Position numbers and translations under genes: made by a program
Notes under the pieces: model-generated
What the model was told of the DNA's origin: nothing
The model's database searches: none
What the model saw: only the letters and a program-made list of their open reading frames with translations
DNA from: Antedon bifida
Lineage: Eukaryota; Echinodermata; Crinoidea; Comatulida; Antedonidae
DNA length: 64,000 nt
Reading direction: 5' to 3'
NCBI GenBank assembly: GCA_963402885.1
Contig: OY727093.1
Span: 18,894,161-18,958,160, forward strand
Shown here: positions 15,101 to 30,100 of the stretch, in pieces
Numbering within the stretch: the stretch's first letter is position 1
Layout: every line of letters starts with the position of its first letter

Positions 15101-18100
15101 AACTTTATTAAAACTGCAAAATGGCCTATTTAAAGTCTGATTTTATTAATCTTCATTTTTCATGTTTTTGGGGGACAATACATCTTTATTTGTTTATAAC
15201 ATACCTAACTTTATTCTGGTCATTTGATTGGATGATTGTTGGTCACATGAAGTTCAATAGACAGTATCTATGTATATAAATTTACGTAAGGGCAAAATTT
15301 GGTAAATCGCAAATTACTTTTTTTACTCGATGGTATATAAAGTTGGTTCATAGATTCGGTTCTGATTTTAACCACCTAACGTAACCCTGCTTACTAATTA
15401 GGTTGAGTTAGATAATTAGTTATTGACGACTAAAATAAATTTAGGTTCCAACGATTTAGGGGTGTTTTTCGATCGTGGTATACACTGTCTAATGGATGTC
15501 TATCTTGACAAATACTGTAAATACATATTAACCATTTTTAGTCTCCATTAGAAGCACAGATTTCTTTATTTTAACACATATACAAATAAACTTATTACTG
15601 ACAGTTGCTTCTCAACGTTTGTATTAATTTATAATTACAAAAAAAATATAAACGTCGTAGTGGTGTATCGTTACAAATGTACTTTACTATTTCAATCGAT
15701 TATGACAGTGACAGTTTCAACAAAGTATTAAATCGCAAATGTTTTTATTATATATTATACAAATATTTCGTTACTGAGTGGATAAAAGAATATATTAAAA
15801 AATTGTTCCTCTTTGCACCTATCCACTTCCCCATCCCTTAACCCTAATGTTACATATAAAACACAAATTGGGTTTGTTTAAAGTTTACTAAAAAATTTGG
15901 AGTTTTTCTTTTGGAAGTAATTCCCAGGATGCTAATTTTAGTTGACTACCTACGAATCACTGTGTCTATTCTATTTTTTAGTCCTGCGGTACGTATATTT
16001 GAAGTCGCTAGTTTTTATAAGCTGAAATTACTATGTGTATTCAAGAACCATCTTTGGGTACGACCTTACGACGTTATTATAACACACCTATACCTATACA
16101 CCTGTCAACTTTACTTATGTTGAGTATGGTCTTTGAATGGATTGTTACCTATTTTGTGAACAACATTGCAACTTGTCAATTTGCCTAATTCAAATAATAA
16201 AATAACTATAACAAAAACACAATTCTATGGCGTTTTAAATGTTTCAAACACACCCAGCCCTGTAGTACCTTTTCCATGTCCAAAATTTGACCAAGTTAAA
16301 ATGTATTTAACGTTATTTAACATATAAATATGTTTTATTGTATTACTTTGCTTTTCAGGTTAACAACATTTTAATAAATCCTGCCTCAGAGGACAATGGA
16401 TAATTGCATTACATTGTCAAAACAGCATTTTTTTTCCAATGAATAATTCTAAAAATATATATACATTTTTTGTAAATCTGAACTACTAATATCTGTTCTA
16501 ATATTTGCTATAAATCACCAGGGAGCAAAATGCATCTTATGAGATTGTTTTTTTATGTGGCTTTAATAAACCATAAGGCATAGTAACAAACTTTAATAGA
16601 ACAAAGCTTTAAAAAGTGTCCAACACATGTAATGTTCCCTCGCAATTTATTTACAATTACACTTTGGAACTTTTATAATTCTAATTATTATTATTCAAAG
16701 ACTGTTCTCCAAGAAGGCCCAGTTATGATGAGTGGCTGTGTGTGTCATTGGCTGTGTGTGAACTTCTACCACCACAATCGTGAAGTCATTTAGCCTTAAA
16801 CCCTTGCCAATGTTATGGCTATGTACAGTTCCACGGTATTAACCTCTTGGCCACTCACTCCCTCTTCCCTTGTTATATAGACGGTGACGTCACTAAAACA
16901 CAAAACTTTTATTTAATTTGTGTGTGTGATGTGACTGGCATTGCACGTCTGCGGTTTTTTTTTATCTGACATGATTTTGTCTTATTGAATCGGTGTACTG
17001 TAGTGATGTCATTATTATAATTCCTCTCAATTTGATTTCATTTAGATAAATTAATATTTTATTAAGATTTATTATTGATATGAAAAATCAATACCTAAGT
17101 TTCTTTGAATTTTTAATATATTTTGAAGGAAAAAAAACCAATATTACAAACAACAATAACAGGAAGAAGGCTAAAAAGAATGTTTATATGTTTACGCACA
17201 TGTATCTTTAACCTTGGTTCCCACTCGGACCCAATGCAATGACAATTGACCAATAATAAGCGACAGTTTGGATGGTCCATCGCATCATGATTAGTCAAAT
17301 TACTTGTGGTGCGCTTACATCCTTGTGTTGCGTCCTAGTGGGAACCAATCTTATGATGTACAAGCCTACATAAATATTAAAAGATAAACAATGGTAAAAT
17401 TGTCTTGACATGGCATTGGTGGTAGTCATTTTACTGCATACTGTAGTATTTAAGATCGAGACCCAGTTGATTGCAATCCAATTCCGTGGTGATCAAATAA
17501 AGATTTTAAGACCAAATTGCAGTGGGTAACAATTGTGATCAATTAGGTTAGCTTTCACACACGATTTTGCATTGCAAATCAGTGTCGAGTGTCGACATTT
17601 CTATGGAATGTGATACACATGTGAATAGGGTCTAGTATACACAACATCCAAATTGATACAGGTATCAGAATGTGACATTCTTTAAAGCCAATACATGTAT
17701 GTTTCTTGTTCATATACTACCATAATTGTCAAACAGATAATATACTCATCATTATATAACTTTAGTAGTCTTGGACAACTTCTGTTATATGGGATAAATA
17801 AAATATGGAACTTTTAAAGATGTATTGTCCTTCTGTTGAATATGCCATTTTAATGTCACATAATAGTTATTCACTTTGACCAAAAATTGGATCGGTAAAA
17901 AAAATAAAATTATTTACCTGAAAAACTGTAATTTAAAGCAAAAAATAATCAAATAGTTGAATTAACCATTTATTTTGTCATTTTATAAGTGAAAACATTA
18001 TTTTTTTCAGAGTTTTTTTCTATGAAGTGATTTACTTTGTTAAAACCACAAAATGGCCTATTCCAAGTCTGATTTTAATAATCTTCATTTTTCATGTGTT

Positions 18101-21100
18101 TGGGGGACAATACATCTTTAAATGGAAGGTAGAAAATTGCTGTTGCTTTAGAATTATCTTTCAAAAAAATAAAACATGAAAAAATACTCCAAATATTTAA
18201 CTTTATTTCATTGTACATGTACTATACAAAATATCTTTTAAATTTGATTTGGTTTCATTAATTTTTGTGGACAAGATATTTTATAACATGCTTAAAAAAA
18301 CATTTAAATTTCATTTTTGTTTCAGGATGTTCATTAAAATGATTGAATTTGAATGAGACTATAATAGTTTAATATGAAAACAGTTATAAACCCTTAATTC
18401 ATAAAATACTAATTTAGTCACAAACCTCTACTTAAGTGATTATATTCAAGTTTTTTCACATATCTTTAAAGTTTAAAAATACTCAATATTACATTACTAG
18501 ACCTGTTGACATGTCTTCTTAATAAGATTAGACAAATAAGCCAGTTCCATCTATAGATAATATTGAAATGCAGGATGCAAAGATGGCTATATCCCCTCCC
18601 TCCCAGACTCCCTCAACACCATTTATTATTGAATCATATTTAGAATGCGAAAGACTTTGTAATTATTATTATGTCATTTACTTTCAATGGTTGCTATTTA
18701 TACCAATTTATATTTAACTTTTAAAGTACCTTTTCCTCTCACTTGCACAAACATTTGTGTTACTTTTATTCATTAAAAATACAGATTTGAATTTAAAACC
18801 TTTTTTAAAAACGATATTGTTAATTGCCCTTTAGTAAAAAACACAAAGTTTCTCTAATAGTGATTTGACAAAAAGAAGGTTGCAATTACCACGCTAACAG
18901 TATAATATTTAAGGTAATATGTAAGTTTTAAAAAGTCTGTTTTTTCTTTGCATATATATATATATTTTTTTAATCAAAAGATTGTAAATATTGTTTTTTC
19001 TAGACTATTTTTATGTTTGTCTGTAGGACTGCTTCTCTCACAAAATAACCCTTTTTTCAGCAATTTCTGTTGGTCACAGAAAATTAATTTTTCCCTTCTC
19101 TGTGTAAACATTTAAATTAAGGATGTGCTAACTAATAGTGTTGATCCCAATAGAGTATATTAAAACTACTATTCACCTTGAAAAACTTTGGCAACAAATA
19201 GGTATTTCACTCAAAAGCAGTAAACATGATATTATTGTTTACTTATAAAAAATATTGAAAAAACTTGTTTAACATAAAGTATTGCACTGTCTGATATCAT
19301 TTAAGGAAACTATCAATTAATCTCCTTTTTATTCAATTATTAATTATTAAGATGTTGATATCATTATACACAGTTTAGAATACATTTTATCTATGGATAC
19401 AGTTGAGACAGGGAGATGGTAATTGTTGAATAACTAGACATAATTGTATAAGCCGACTGGATAAAAAGGGGGAAGTAATGGTATAATTAAGTAGTAGGGG
19501 AAGACACGAGTAGAGTAAACATGTTGACGACAAACTATTGGGGTCAATATCCATAAAGTCAATACTTCATACATTTATTGTTTTACATATGGATTTTAAT
19601 TGAGTGATAGATTTTTTAAAAAAGACTGATACTTTTTGTGTGGGACTTTCAGGGCAGATTTATTTATCCTACCATAATATAAACATTTTTGATAAACTTT
19701 TATGCTGAATTTGTCCAATATGTACAAAAATGAAGATTAATTACATTTATTTCAGGTATTAAAATAAAAAAAAAAAAAATATGTGACATAATGGCATATT
19801 CCACAAAGACAATTTTACCCCTTCCACACCAAAAGCAAAACTCTGGAGACACTCCAGTTGACGCCCTGGTGTGAAAGGTAAATTCAAACAACTCCGTAGT
19901 TCAAAACAGCTGAACGTTCTCCGGAGAGCAAACTGCGAGGACACACAGGTTTTTTGGTGTGAAAAGTACCAACATCATACTCTGGAGTTTTAGATCAAAA
20001 GGTCATCCCCACATGATCAATCATTGCTTTAGTTTTGTTTCAAAATACTTTAATTTTTGTACAAAGTATATATAGCTGGTCTAAAAAATAATAAGTATAG
20101 TATCAATAAAACATTATATGACTTCTGAGACTTTTGAAAATGATTCTAATGATCGTCGCTATGTAATCAAAATAGAGGGTGACATTTACAATTTTATTTT
20201 ATAAACCCTGGTGTTGCTAGGTTGGTGTGAATGGGGTATCTCGTTGGCTAATACTATTATGTACATATTTCTAAGTCGATGCTCGGTGTTTGTTTCGCGC
20301 GAGCACGATACTGCAAGATGTGAAAATACAGCATTCTAGACCATTGGTAAATAATCCAGGTCTATACTGTTTAGAATATATTTAAATATTTCATAGACAT
20401 TTAGGCGTACAAGTTGTTTCACTATATTATTTATGGTTTAATTGTTGATATGGTAGGCCAAACGTGCATGCTATGTACAATCAGTGGTCAACGATTTAAA
20501 TACAAAACATGAATATTTTTTATATTTTTATATTCTGCCATTATTATGTGAAATTTTCAGATTGTGCATGATTATCAGAATTGAAAAAATAATAAATATA
20601 ATTTAATTTATAAAAATAATATTTTATTACATATGCTAGGCATACTGTATAGCTGAACCTATATACAATCATCTAGAATTTTAAATTTTAGTTAGTTTAT
20701 ATAAGTATGCATACTGTGTTGAAAAATAATTTGGTGATGATACCACACACCTCATAACACCATTATATTACACTAGTACCACGGTATTGAAAAGAGGTTC
20801 AAAATAAAAGCTCATAGACAGTTCACTGGAAAAATGAATTACTCAATGTCATAACAGTTGAGTGAATGTGGGCTGTCCTATCGTACCTAATTAACCATGT
20901 TTGGGTACATATAGTACATGTTTTCTGGATGGTACTGTATACACACTAAACCCTCGGGATCCACTTTTTTTCTCAATGATCTCTTAACAAATCTGTCCCC
21001 CCCCCCCCATATTAACATATTATTTTAATCTAAAATAAGATTTCAAAATTTATTATTTAGGCACTGTTACCCAGTTGGAACCATGGCTCCGACCCCACTG

Positions 21101-24100
21101 ATCAACTCAAAATAAATGAAATTGTGACGGCATTTAAGCTTTCTCTTGCGGACAATCCAGCACTGTTGCAGGAGAAAGTAGAGGAATATTTCTTAAATAA
21201 TCCACATCACTTGACACTTGTAATGAAACCACAAGAAGAATATCAGCAACACTTAGATGATCTAGAAATAAAAAAAACTAATGGTTTTTCAAGTAATCTA
21301 TCAGTTGAAGACAAGAAGAAGATTTTTGAAGATGGTATGGAACTATTTTAAACTTGTTATCTATTTTCATATTCAAGGCAAGTTGTGATAATTATTAATA
21401 ATTATAACCAAATATTAATGCTTGTCATAGATGTCCAAAAAGTAGTATAGTATGTATTTCTTTGACTGATTAGTATTAGTAAATGTTTTTTTTTTACCAT
21501 AACATAATTTAAAACACTATTTTCATTATGAGACCTGGTAGTAGCACTTTTTTCTATTCCTGGATTCTTGACAGGTGTTGACATTACCCACAGAAATCTT
21601 GCTAAAATTCCTTTTCAGTTACATTTACAGTTTGCTTCACGAGGACCCCAATAAGACAAATTACATGATTGTTTTGTATAATTTTGCAATATTACTGTGA
21701 TTGTATTGTTTCTGGTGTCAAGCAAGCAATTCCTGGTATAATTACTTAGCACCCAGCCAGCAAACAGGGGACATTTTTGGTGCTTACACAATTGTGTTTG
21801 CAGTACTTTTTTCTTCATCAAAGATATCTTTGCAGTGCATATATTCTTTACATGGTTGTGTTAAAGCTTTATAAGTCATTTAATTTATGAATAGAATGCC
21901 ACATCTCCAAGGAGCTAAACTTTAATGCACACATTAAAACATCATTAGTAAAGTCTACTGCTACACTATATATTTTAATTATCATTTGTTTTATTATTAG
22001 ATGTGGTAGAGTTTATAAAAGGTCATAAAGCTGATATAGGTTTTCTACTTATTATTATTACTATTATTATTACCACCAACACTTTAATTAATTGTGTATT
22101 CATAACATATGATAATGCACAGTTTAAAAAAAAATATGCTGCAAAGGCCTTCACACTACAAGACAAGTTAACAGACGTGCGGCATATGATATCAACATAA
22201 CAGTTATTGAATATGACTTTTGTTAAATTATCAAATGACTGTACCTTTTTTTCTATAAAATCCCATCATACACAGGTACCGTACATAAATATAATTTTAT
22301 TTTTTGTATGGACTTTTTTGAAAGTTTATCCATCTATAACAATGTACTGTGAATTGATTTTGATATGTATATACTAGAAAGTGCAAAGTGCAAGTGAGTG
22401 CTGCGAGCAGATCTATGGAATATAATGCTTAGCATAACATATTTTTGATGATGCAGGGCCCTCCTAAAGACACAAACCGATTGTCTATATCAGAACTTAG
22501 GTCATCCTAGGCCAATGTTTTGTAGACAAACTATGAATTTTCGGATCTGACAAGCAATGAAGCGTGACGAGGGGTAAAATTGCTGTCCAGAATATATATA
22601 TCTTTGATATTAATCAAACAAATATTAAATGCAATCATTTCACTAAATATAAATAGATTTGTTATGTTTACCCAGTTCATGACATACAATAAAGTTTTCT
22701 TTTTAGGAATACAGCTAGCCAGTGAACAAAGCAAAGTAGATGATCCCTCTTGTTTACCAACACTAGCCATTTCTGATGTGGATCGTAACATCATGAGGAC
22801 TACAATTGATTGCCAGATTCTTAATGGCGTATCAGTACAACATTGTATTCAACCGACCAATGGCGTGGTTTACTTCAATGCTATCACATCTTTGCACACG
22901 TTACCAAATGACCTCTTAATATATGTGCCACTTTTCTCATCTGTCATTACACAGTATGGACTTTGTTCTTTTTGGAAATATACCATTAATGTATTATGAC
23001 CATACAGTATCAAGAATACAGTTAGCCTACAGTACTTCAACTGGTTTTGGCACTACACCATTGGTACATGGTATTCACTACAACATCAAGAATACAGTTA
23101 GCCTACAGTACTTCAACTGGTTTTGGCACTACACCATTGGTACATGGTATTCACTACAACATCAAGAATACAGTTAGCCTACAGTACTTCAACTGGTTTT
23201 GGCACTACACCATTAGTACATGGTATTCACTACATCAATAATACATTTAGATACAGTACTTCAACTGGTTCTGACACTACACCATTGGTAGATGGTATTC
23301 ACTACAACATCAATAATACATTTAGATACAGTACTTCAACTGGTTCTGACACTACACCATTAATATTAATCAATAATGTGTTTGTTTTTGTTTTTAATGT
23401 ATTTACTCTGTTGTTCCTTGTACCTTTTTGATTTAATTAAGTTTAACCGTGATCTGCTTTCATTTAATTACAGGTGTCAACTTCGCTCCTCTAATGATTC
23501 CACCCCACTTTTCATTCCACGATCTAATCGGAAAGCTGATGACAAAGCTTTTTCTGAACGCGCTTCCTGTCGATTTAAGAGGAGCGAATTCGGCACCTCT
23601 ATTTAAACGTTAACTAGAAAATGTTCTTTTTAATTAACAATGCTAGTATTGTTTAGCGCTCTGTTCTTTGTAGGGCGGCATATATAATAGATAATAGGTA
23701 GAATAATATGGTTAGACTAATTAACTGGTGAATAGTGACACTACATTGTGAATATACATTGACACTATACCACCATGAATATAGAGTGACACGACATTTT
23801 GTTTGTATTTACTTTTTCAGAATGGGTGCAGGCAATATGAGTTTCCATGAGATATCTCAACAAGAAGATCTTAAGACTGGTGGTCTTGGTGTCCATACAC
23901 ATGTTTGTCAACATCCAGACTCAATACACAAAGTAGAGAAGGTTTGTCAAAGTTTGTTATTTTGTATTACTTCTTAAATCTATTGAATGTTATGTATATT
24001 AAATTTAAAGGCCCGGTGCGGGCAAAAAATTCTATTGATCATGCATTCCAATAATTATCGATATCTATAGTTTCCCCTATGTTTCATAATTTTTGGGATT

Positions 24101-27100
24101 TTATTTTTCTTACATGATCTTGTTGAAAATAAGCACTTTATCAGTGGTGGGGAGATAGTTCAAATTACACAGTAGAATCTTTATTCCTTTGTACATACAG
24201 TACATGTTGTTAATAAAAAGACATTTTTAAAATACTATGAAAAATAAACAGTGTGGTAAAAAAAAATATTATCAGATGACTTAATATAAGTAAAATAAAC
24301 TACCTAACTATTGAAAAAAATTCTGTCTGGTTTTTATTGCAGAATGTTGCCAATTTTTGTATTTTATCATTTTAAGGGAAATTCTTGATTTTTTAGTCAT
24401 GATGTATGTTGCACATATTTAATTTATGTATGATTAACCAAATATTATTAAAATTCATGCCTGTACCTGAGCTTTAAGAAGCCAATTTGTTTAGTCATTT
24501 ATAAGTTCTTTACTTATGATGGAGCTTCCAATCCAGGTGCACCTCACCTACGATGGAGCATCTAATCCAGGTGCAACTAACCTACGATGGAGCATCCGAT
24601 CCAGGTGCAACTAACCTACGATGGAGCATCCAATCCAGGTGCAACTCACCTACGATGGAGCATCCAATCCAGGTGCAACTAACCTACGATGGAGCATCCA
24701 ATCCAGATGCAACTCACCTACGATGGAGCATCCAATCCAGGTGCAACTCACCTACGATGGAGCATCCAATCCAGGTGCAACTAACCTACGATGGAGCATC
24801 CAATCCAGATGCAACTCACCTACGATGGAGCATCCAATCCAGGTGCAACTAACCTACGATGGAGTATCCAATCCAGGTGCAACTTGCCTACGATGGAGTA
24901 TCCAATCCAGGTGCAACTCACCTACGATGGAGCATCCAATCCAGGTGCAACTAACCTACGATGGAGTATCCAATCCAGGTGCAACTTGCCTACGATGGAG
25001 CATCCAATCCAGATGCAACTCACCTACGATGGAGCATCCAATCCAGGTGCAACTAACCTACGATGGAGTATCCAAGCCAGGTGCAACTTGCCTACGTGGA
25101 GCATCCAATCCAGGTGCAACTTGCCTACGATGGAGCATCCAATCCAGGTGCAACTTGCCTACGATGGAGCATCCAATCCAGGTGCAACTTGCCTACGATG
25201 GAGCATCCAATCCAGGTGCAACTTGCCTACGATGGAGTATCCAATCCAGGTGCAACTCACCTACGATGGAGCATCCAATCCAGGTGCAACTAACCTACGA
25301 TGGAGTATCCAATCCAGGTGCAACTTGCCTACGATGGAGCATCCAATCCAGATGCAACTCACCTACGATGGAGCATCCAATCCAGGTGCAACTAACCTAC
25401 GATGGAGTATCCAATCCAGGTGCAACTTGCCTACGTGGAGCATCCAATCCAGGTGCAACTTGCCTACGATGGAGCATCCAATCCAGGTGCAACTTGCCTA
25501 CGATGGAGCATCTAATCCAGGTGCAACTAACCTACGATGGAGCATCCAATCCAGGTGCAACTAACCTACGATGGAGCATCCAATCCAGGTGCAACTAACC
25601 TACGATGGAGCATCCAATCCAGATGCAACTCACCTACGATGGAGCATCCAATCCAGGTGCAACTAACGTACGATGGAGTATCCAATCCAGGTGCAACTTG
25701 CCTACGATGGAGTATCCAATCCAGGTGCAACTCACCTACGATGGAGCATCCAATCCAGATGCAACTCACCTACGATGGAGCATCCAATCCAGGTGCAACT
25801 AACGTACGATGGAGTATCCAATCCAGGTGCAACTTGCCTACGATGGAGTATCCAATCCAGGTGCAACTCACCTACGATGGAGCATCCAATCCAGGTGCAA
25901 CTAAACTACGATGGAGTATCCAATCCAGGTGCAACTTGCCTACGATGGAGCATCCAATCCAGATGCAACTCACCTACGATGGAGCATCCAATCCAGGTGC
26001 AACTAACCTACGATGGAGTATCCAATCCAGGTGCAACTTGCCTACGTGGAGCATCCAATCCAGGTGCAACTTGCCTACGATGGAGCATCCAATCCAGGTG
26101 CAACTTGCCTACGATGGAGCATCCAATCCAGGTGCAACTTGCCTACGATGGAGCATCCAATCCAGGTGCAACTTGCCTACGATGGAGCATCCAATCCAGG
26201 TACAACTTGCCTACGATGGAGCATCCAATCCAGGTGCAACTTGCCTACGATGGAGCATCCAATCCAGGTGCAACTTGCCTACGATGGAGCATCCAATCCA
26301 GGTGCAACTTGCCTACGATGGAGCATCCAATCCAGGTGCACCTCACCTACGATGGAGCATCCAATCCAGGTGCACCTCGCCTACGATGGAGCATCCAATC
26401 CAGGTGCAACTTGCCTACGATGGAGCATCCAATCCAGGTGCAACTCGCCTACGATGGCGCATCCAATCCAGGTGCACCTCACCTACGATGAAGCATCCAA
26501 TCCAGGTGCACCTCACCTACGATGAAGCATCCAATCCAGGTGCAACTCACCTACGATGGAGCATCCAATCCAGGTGCAACTCACCTACGATGGAGCATCC
26601 AATTCAGGTGCAACTCACCTACGATGGAGCATCCAATCCAGGTGCAACTCGCCTACGATGGAGCATCCAATCCAGGTGCACCTCACCTACGATGGAGTAT
26701 CCAATTCAGGTGCAACTCACCTACGATGGAGCATCCAATCCAGGTGCAACTTGCCTACGATGGAGCATCCAATCCAGGTGCAACTTGCCTACGATGGAGC
26801 ATCCAACCCAGGTGCAACTTGCCTACGATGGCTCATCCAATCCAGGTGCACCTCACCTACGATGGAGCATCCAATCCAGGTGTAACTTACCTACGATGGA
26901 GCATCTAATCCAGGTGGAACTCACCTACGATGGATCATCCAATCCAGGTTCACCTCTCCTACGATGGAGCATCCAATCCAGGTGCAACTTGCCTACGATG
27001 GAGCATCTAATCCAGGTGCACCTCACCTATGATGGAGCAACCAATCCAGGTGCACCTCACGTACGATGGAGCATCCAATCCAGGTGTAACTCATCTACGA

Positions 27101-30100
27101 TGGAGCATCAAATCTAGGTGTAACTCACCTACGATGGAGCATCAAATCCAGGTTCACCTCACCTACGATAAAGCATCTAATCCAAGTGCAACTCACCTAC
27201 GATGAAGCAACCAATCCAGGTGAAATTCGCCTACAATAAAGCATCCAATCCAGGTGTAACTAACCTACAATAAAGCATCCAATCCAGGTGCAACTCAGCT
27301 ACAATTGAGCATCTAATCCAGGTGCAACTCACCTACAATTGGGCATTTAATCCGGGTAAAACAATTGGCGTTTTTTGTTGATATTTCTTTAATAATAAAA
27401 CATTTAGAAAAAAAACTTCAATTTGTTTATTTCAGGGAATAATGCTATCCTCCTATTGTTTAGATAATAACACAGAAGAAATGTTTAAATTATGGCATGA
27501 TATATTTTTAAGGTAAGTATGTAAATCATTACATTATTAAAAAAAACTAGCTTTATTTACCTATAAATATGTTTAGTAACTTAACACCTTGACCATAAAA
27601 GATTATAAGAAAATCACTGAGAAATATTAAACTTATTCTTTTAGGAAGTCCCAAAATATTGAGATATTATATTCTTCTTATTCTAGACCTAAACTAGAAG
27701 ATGTAGACCGATTTACTACATTGGTACGCATGAATGCCTCTGACCTAGCCATGTCATTGTCCAATAGTGGTCATAGCTATGCAATGTCTGCAGCTCAAAG
27801 TCATCTTTCACCTGTTAGTCACTTCAATGAAATATTGGGTGGTATGAAGCAGGTAAGTTTTCATATTGTAGTGACATACAATAATTATATTTTTTTAAAC
27901 CAAAATAACAGCAAAAACAAATCCGCCACTTACAGCATGTTTAACAGAAACACAAGACAAATTGTACAAACTCAGAAACACTCAAAGACTGAAATTAAAT
28001 GTCTTGCACACACACACACACCAGGATCTTATCTTTATTAGATGCTCTTCATCTTCTAAAGATCTAAGTGCCTGTTTCTGCTGCAACTGCTCAAAATACG
28101 GTATAAAAATATGATATAAAATACGGTATTTTTTATACTGTATTTTTAAGTACCCCGTTTCTGCTAACAATACTTCTCGGGTGGTCGTGTTGAAATTCAT
28201 CCTCATTCCTAACGAAACGTCTTAGTTTTGATTTCATTTATTTGGGCAATAATTAAAAGTCGCATGCAATAAAGGAAGTTTTACGCCTCACTTTCAACAG
28301 CCTAGCCCTAGTCAGATGTAGTGAGAGCACAGCTATGGCCCGATACCCCAATATCCGGTCCAAAACATTGTAATGACAGCGACAGAAAATCAAAACACAA
28401 CACAATGTTGACCTCATGTCGCAGGTTAAAAAAAATACGGTATTTTTTATTGGCAGATATTCAATGTATGATCTTAGGTTTATTGCTCTATCGTAATGAA
28501 AGACTAAAGTATTTGAAAAAGTTATTATTGAAAATCTTTTGCTGTCCCATTTGGTTCCTATGTTAGTAAAACATAAGAGACCTAATGCATTCGCCATGTA
28601 AAACACTATAATCGTGAATGCGTACTAAAGACATTATACAGTAGAATATAAAACCTCAAAATAAAAACAACACTTTCCTATACATTATCATAAAGTTATT
28701 AAAATACATTAATTATTTACTTTTATTATTAGGTATATGTCATATTGCCAACTTGCTGAGATCATGCAATAGTCAAATAAAGAGATATTTTAATTAATTT
28801 TTACCGTATTCCATCAGACTTTTGAATGATGTAAATTTGTGACTAAAATTAAAAGTTTTGCAATTTATTTTATAAGATGCACTTCATCTTCTAAAGATCT
28901 AAGCAAGATCTTAGATGGTTTAGGACATTCTGTTGTAATTGCAAACTTTATGCTTACATCGCAAATGTCTTTCCCATTCTTTAGGCAATACATCATTTAA
29001 GATCCAATCATTAGGCAGTTATAATTAATGGTGTCAATGGCAATGCAAATATCTGCAGTGTCTGGACAGATTATTAGGAAAACCTATTAATTATTGTGTA
29101 AAATCCTCAGAACATATATAGCTGTTAAATATTTTTATTAAGAATTGTTTGGCCTAGATTAATACTTTTTGAACACACATTGTTGGCAGTGGCGTAACAG
29201 GCGGGGGGGCAGGGGGGGCGGAATACCCCCCTGGCGGATTTTACCGGGTTGAGAAGCGTTCGATCGGGCTGGGTAACAAGTAAAAAAAATAAAATAAAAT
29301 AAAATACAAAGAAGGGATAGAAGAAAGAAAAAAAAATATAAGATAAGAATAAAATATACGATATAATGATATGGCTTCAAATGAGTCAAATGAGTCACAG
29401 TACAGTATGATATTCAAGTAAGATGATATGAAATACACAAAATCCTGACTGACAACTCGTGGGAAGACGCACTGCTTATCAGTACATTAACATGCGGTCA
29501 GTTGACTGTGGTTTTTGGCGTCTTTTATCTAAGCCGCCATGCATTTGCCGAATTGCCTACCCAGGGCCGTAACCAGGTTTGACGGCGGGGTGGATCGTTA
29601 AGTTGTTTAGTGGAACCATACCCTCAAATTTTTTTTCTCTATAGGCCTATGTATGGCTGCAAATCGCATTTCCTATATAACTATATAATTTGATGTAATT
29701 TCCAGCCCACGAATTTCAATTGCCGACCTTATTGCCGACCTTAAATTGTCAGTGGACGGCATTCTCTTGCCGACCGAAGCTAGGCTAGATCCCTCCTCCT
29801 TTTAAAGCATACTAGCAACAACATGGTACATTAAGGGATCGTATCATTGAGATTTTAACAGGCATATTCACCATCATTTGGTGTGTTTAGGTAACAAACC
29901 ATGGAATTAAGATGATCCCTGAATTCACTCAACCATTGCATCTTGCACTTGCGTGAGTTGCATGCTTTCTCTATCAAGCTGGCTGGGCACGTCACACGCA
30001 CGCCACGACCTGTGTAGGGGAATACCCTTTTATGTCAAGCAAACAACTATGCTCTGTGTACGGCTAGCTCCAGAACCACGATGTTCAGCAGTTATCAAAT

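Noticed and set aside
22923-23431. Overlapping frames of 64-102 codons in 22923-23431
   Set aside because: They are produced by the 76-bp minisatellite directly after PITRM1 exon 5.
24518-27358. Regular 34-bp repeats as a CRISPR array or a repeat protein gene
   Set aside because: The units are contiguous without spacers and the host is eukaryotic. The long frames exist in several phases on the + strand and partly on the minus strand, because the unit lacks stops. The array lies inside a PITRM1 intron.
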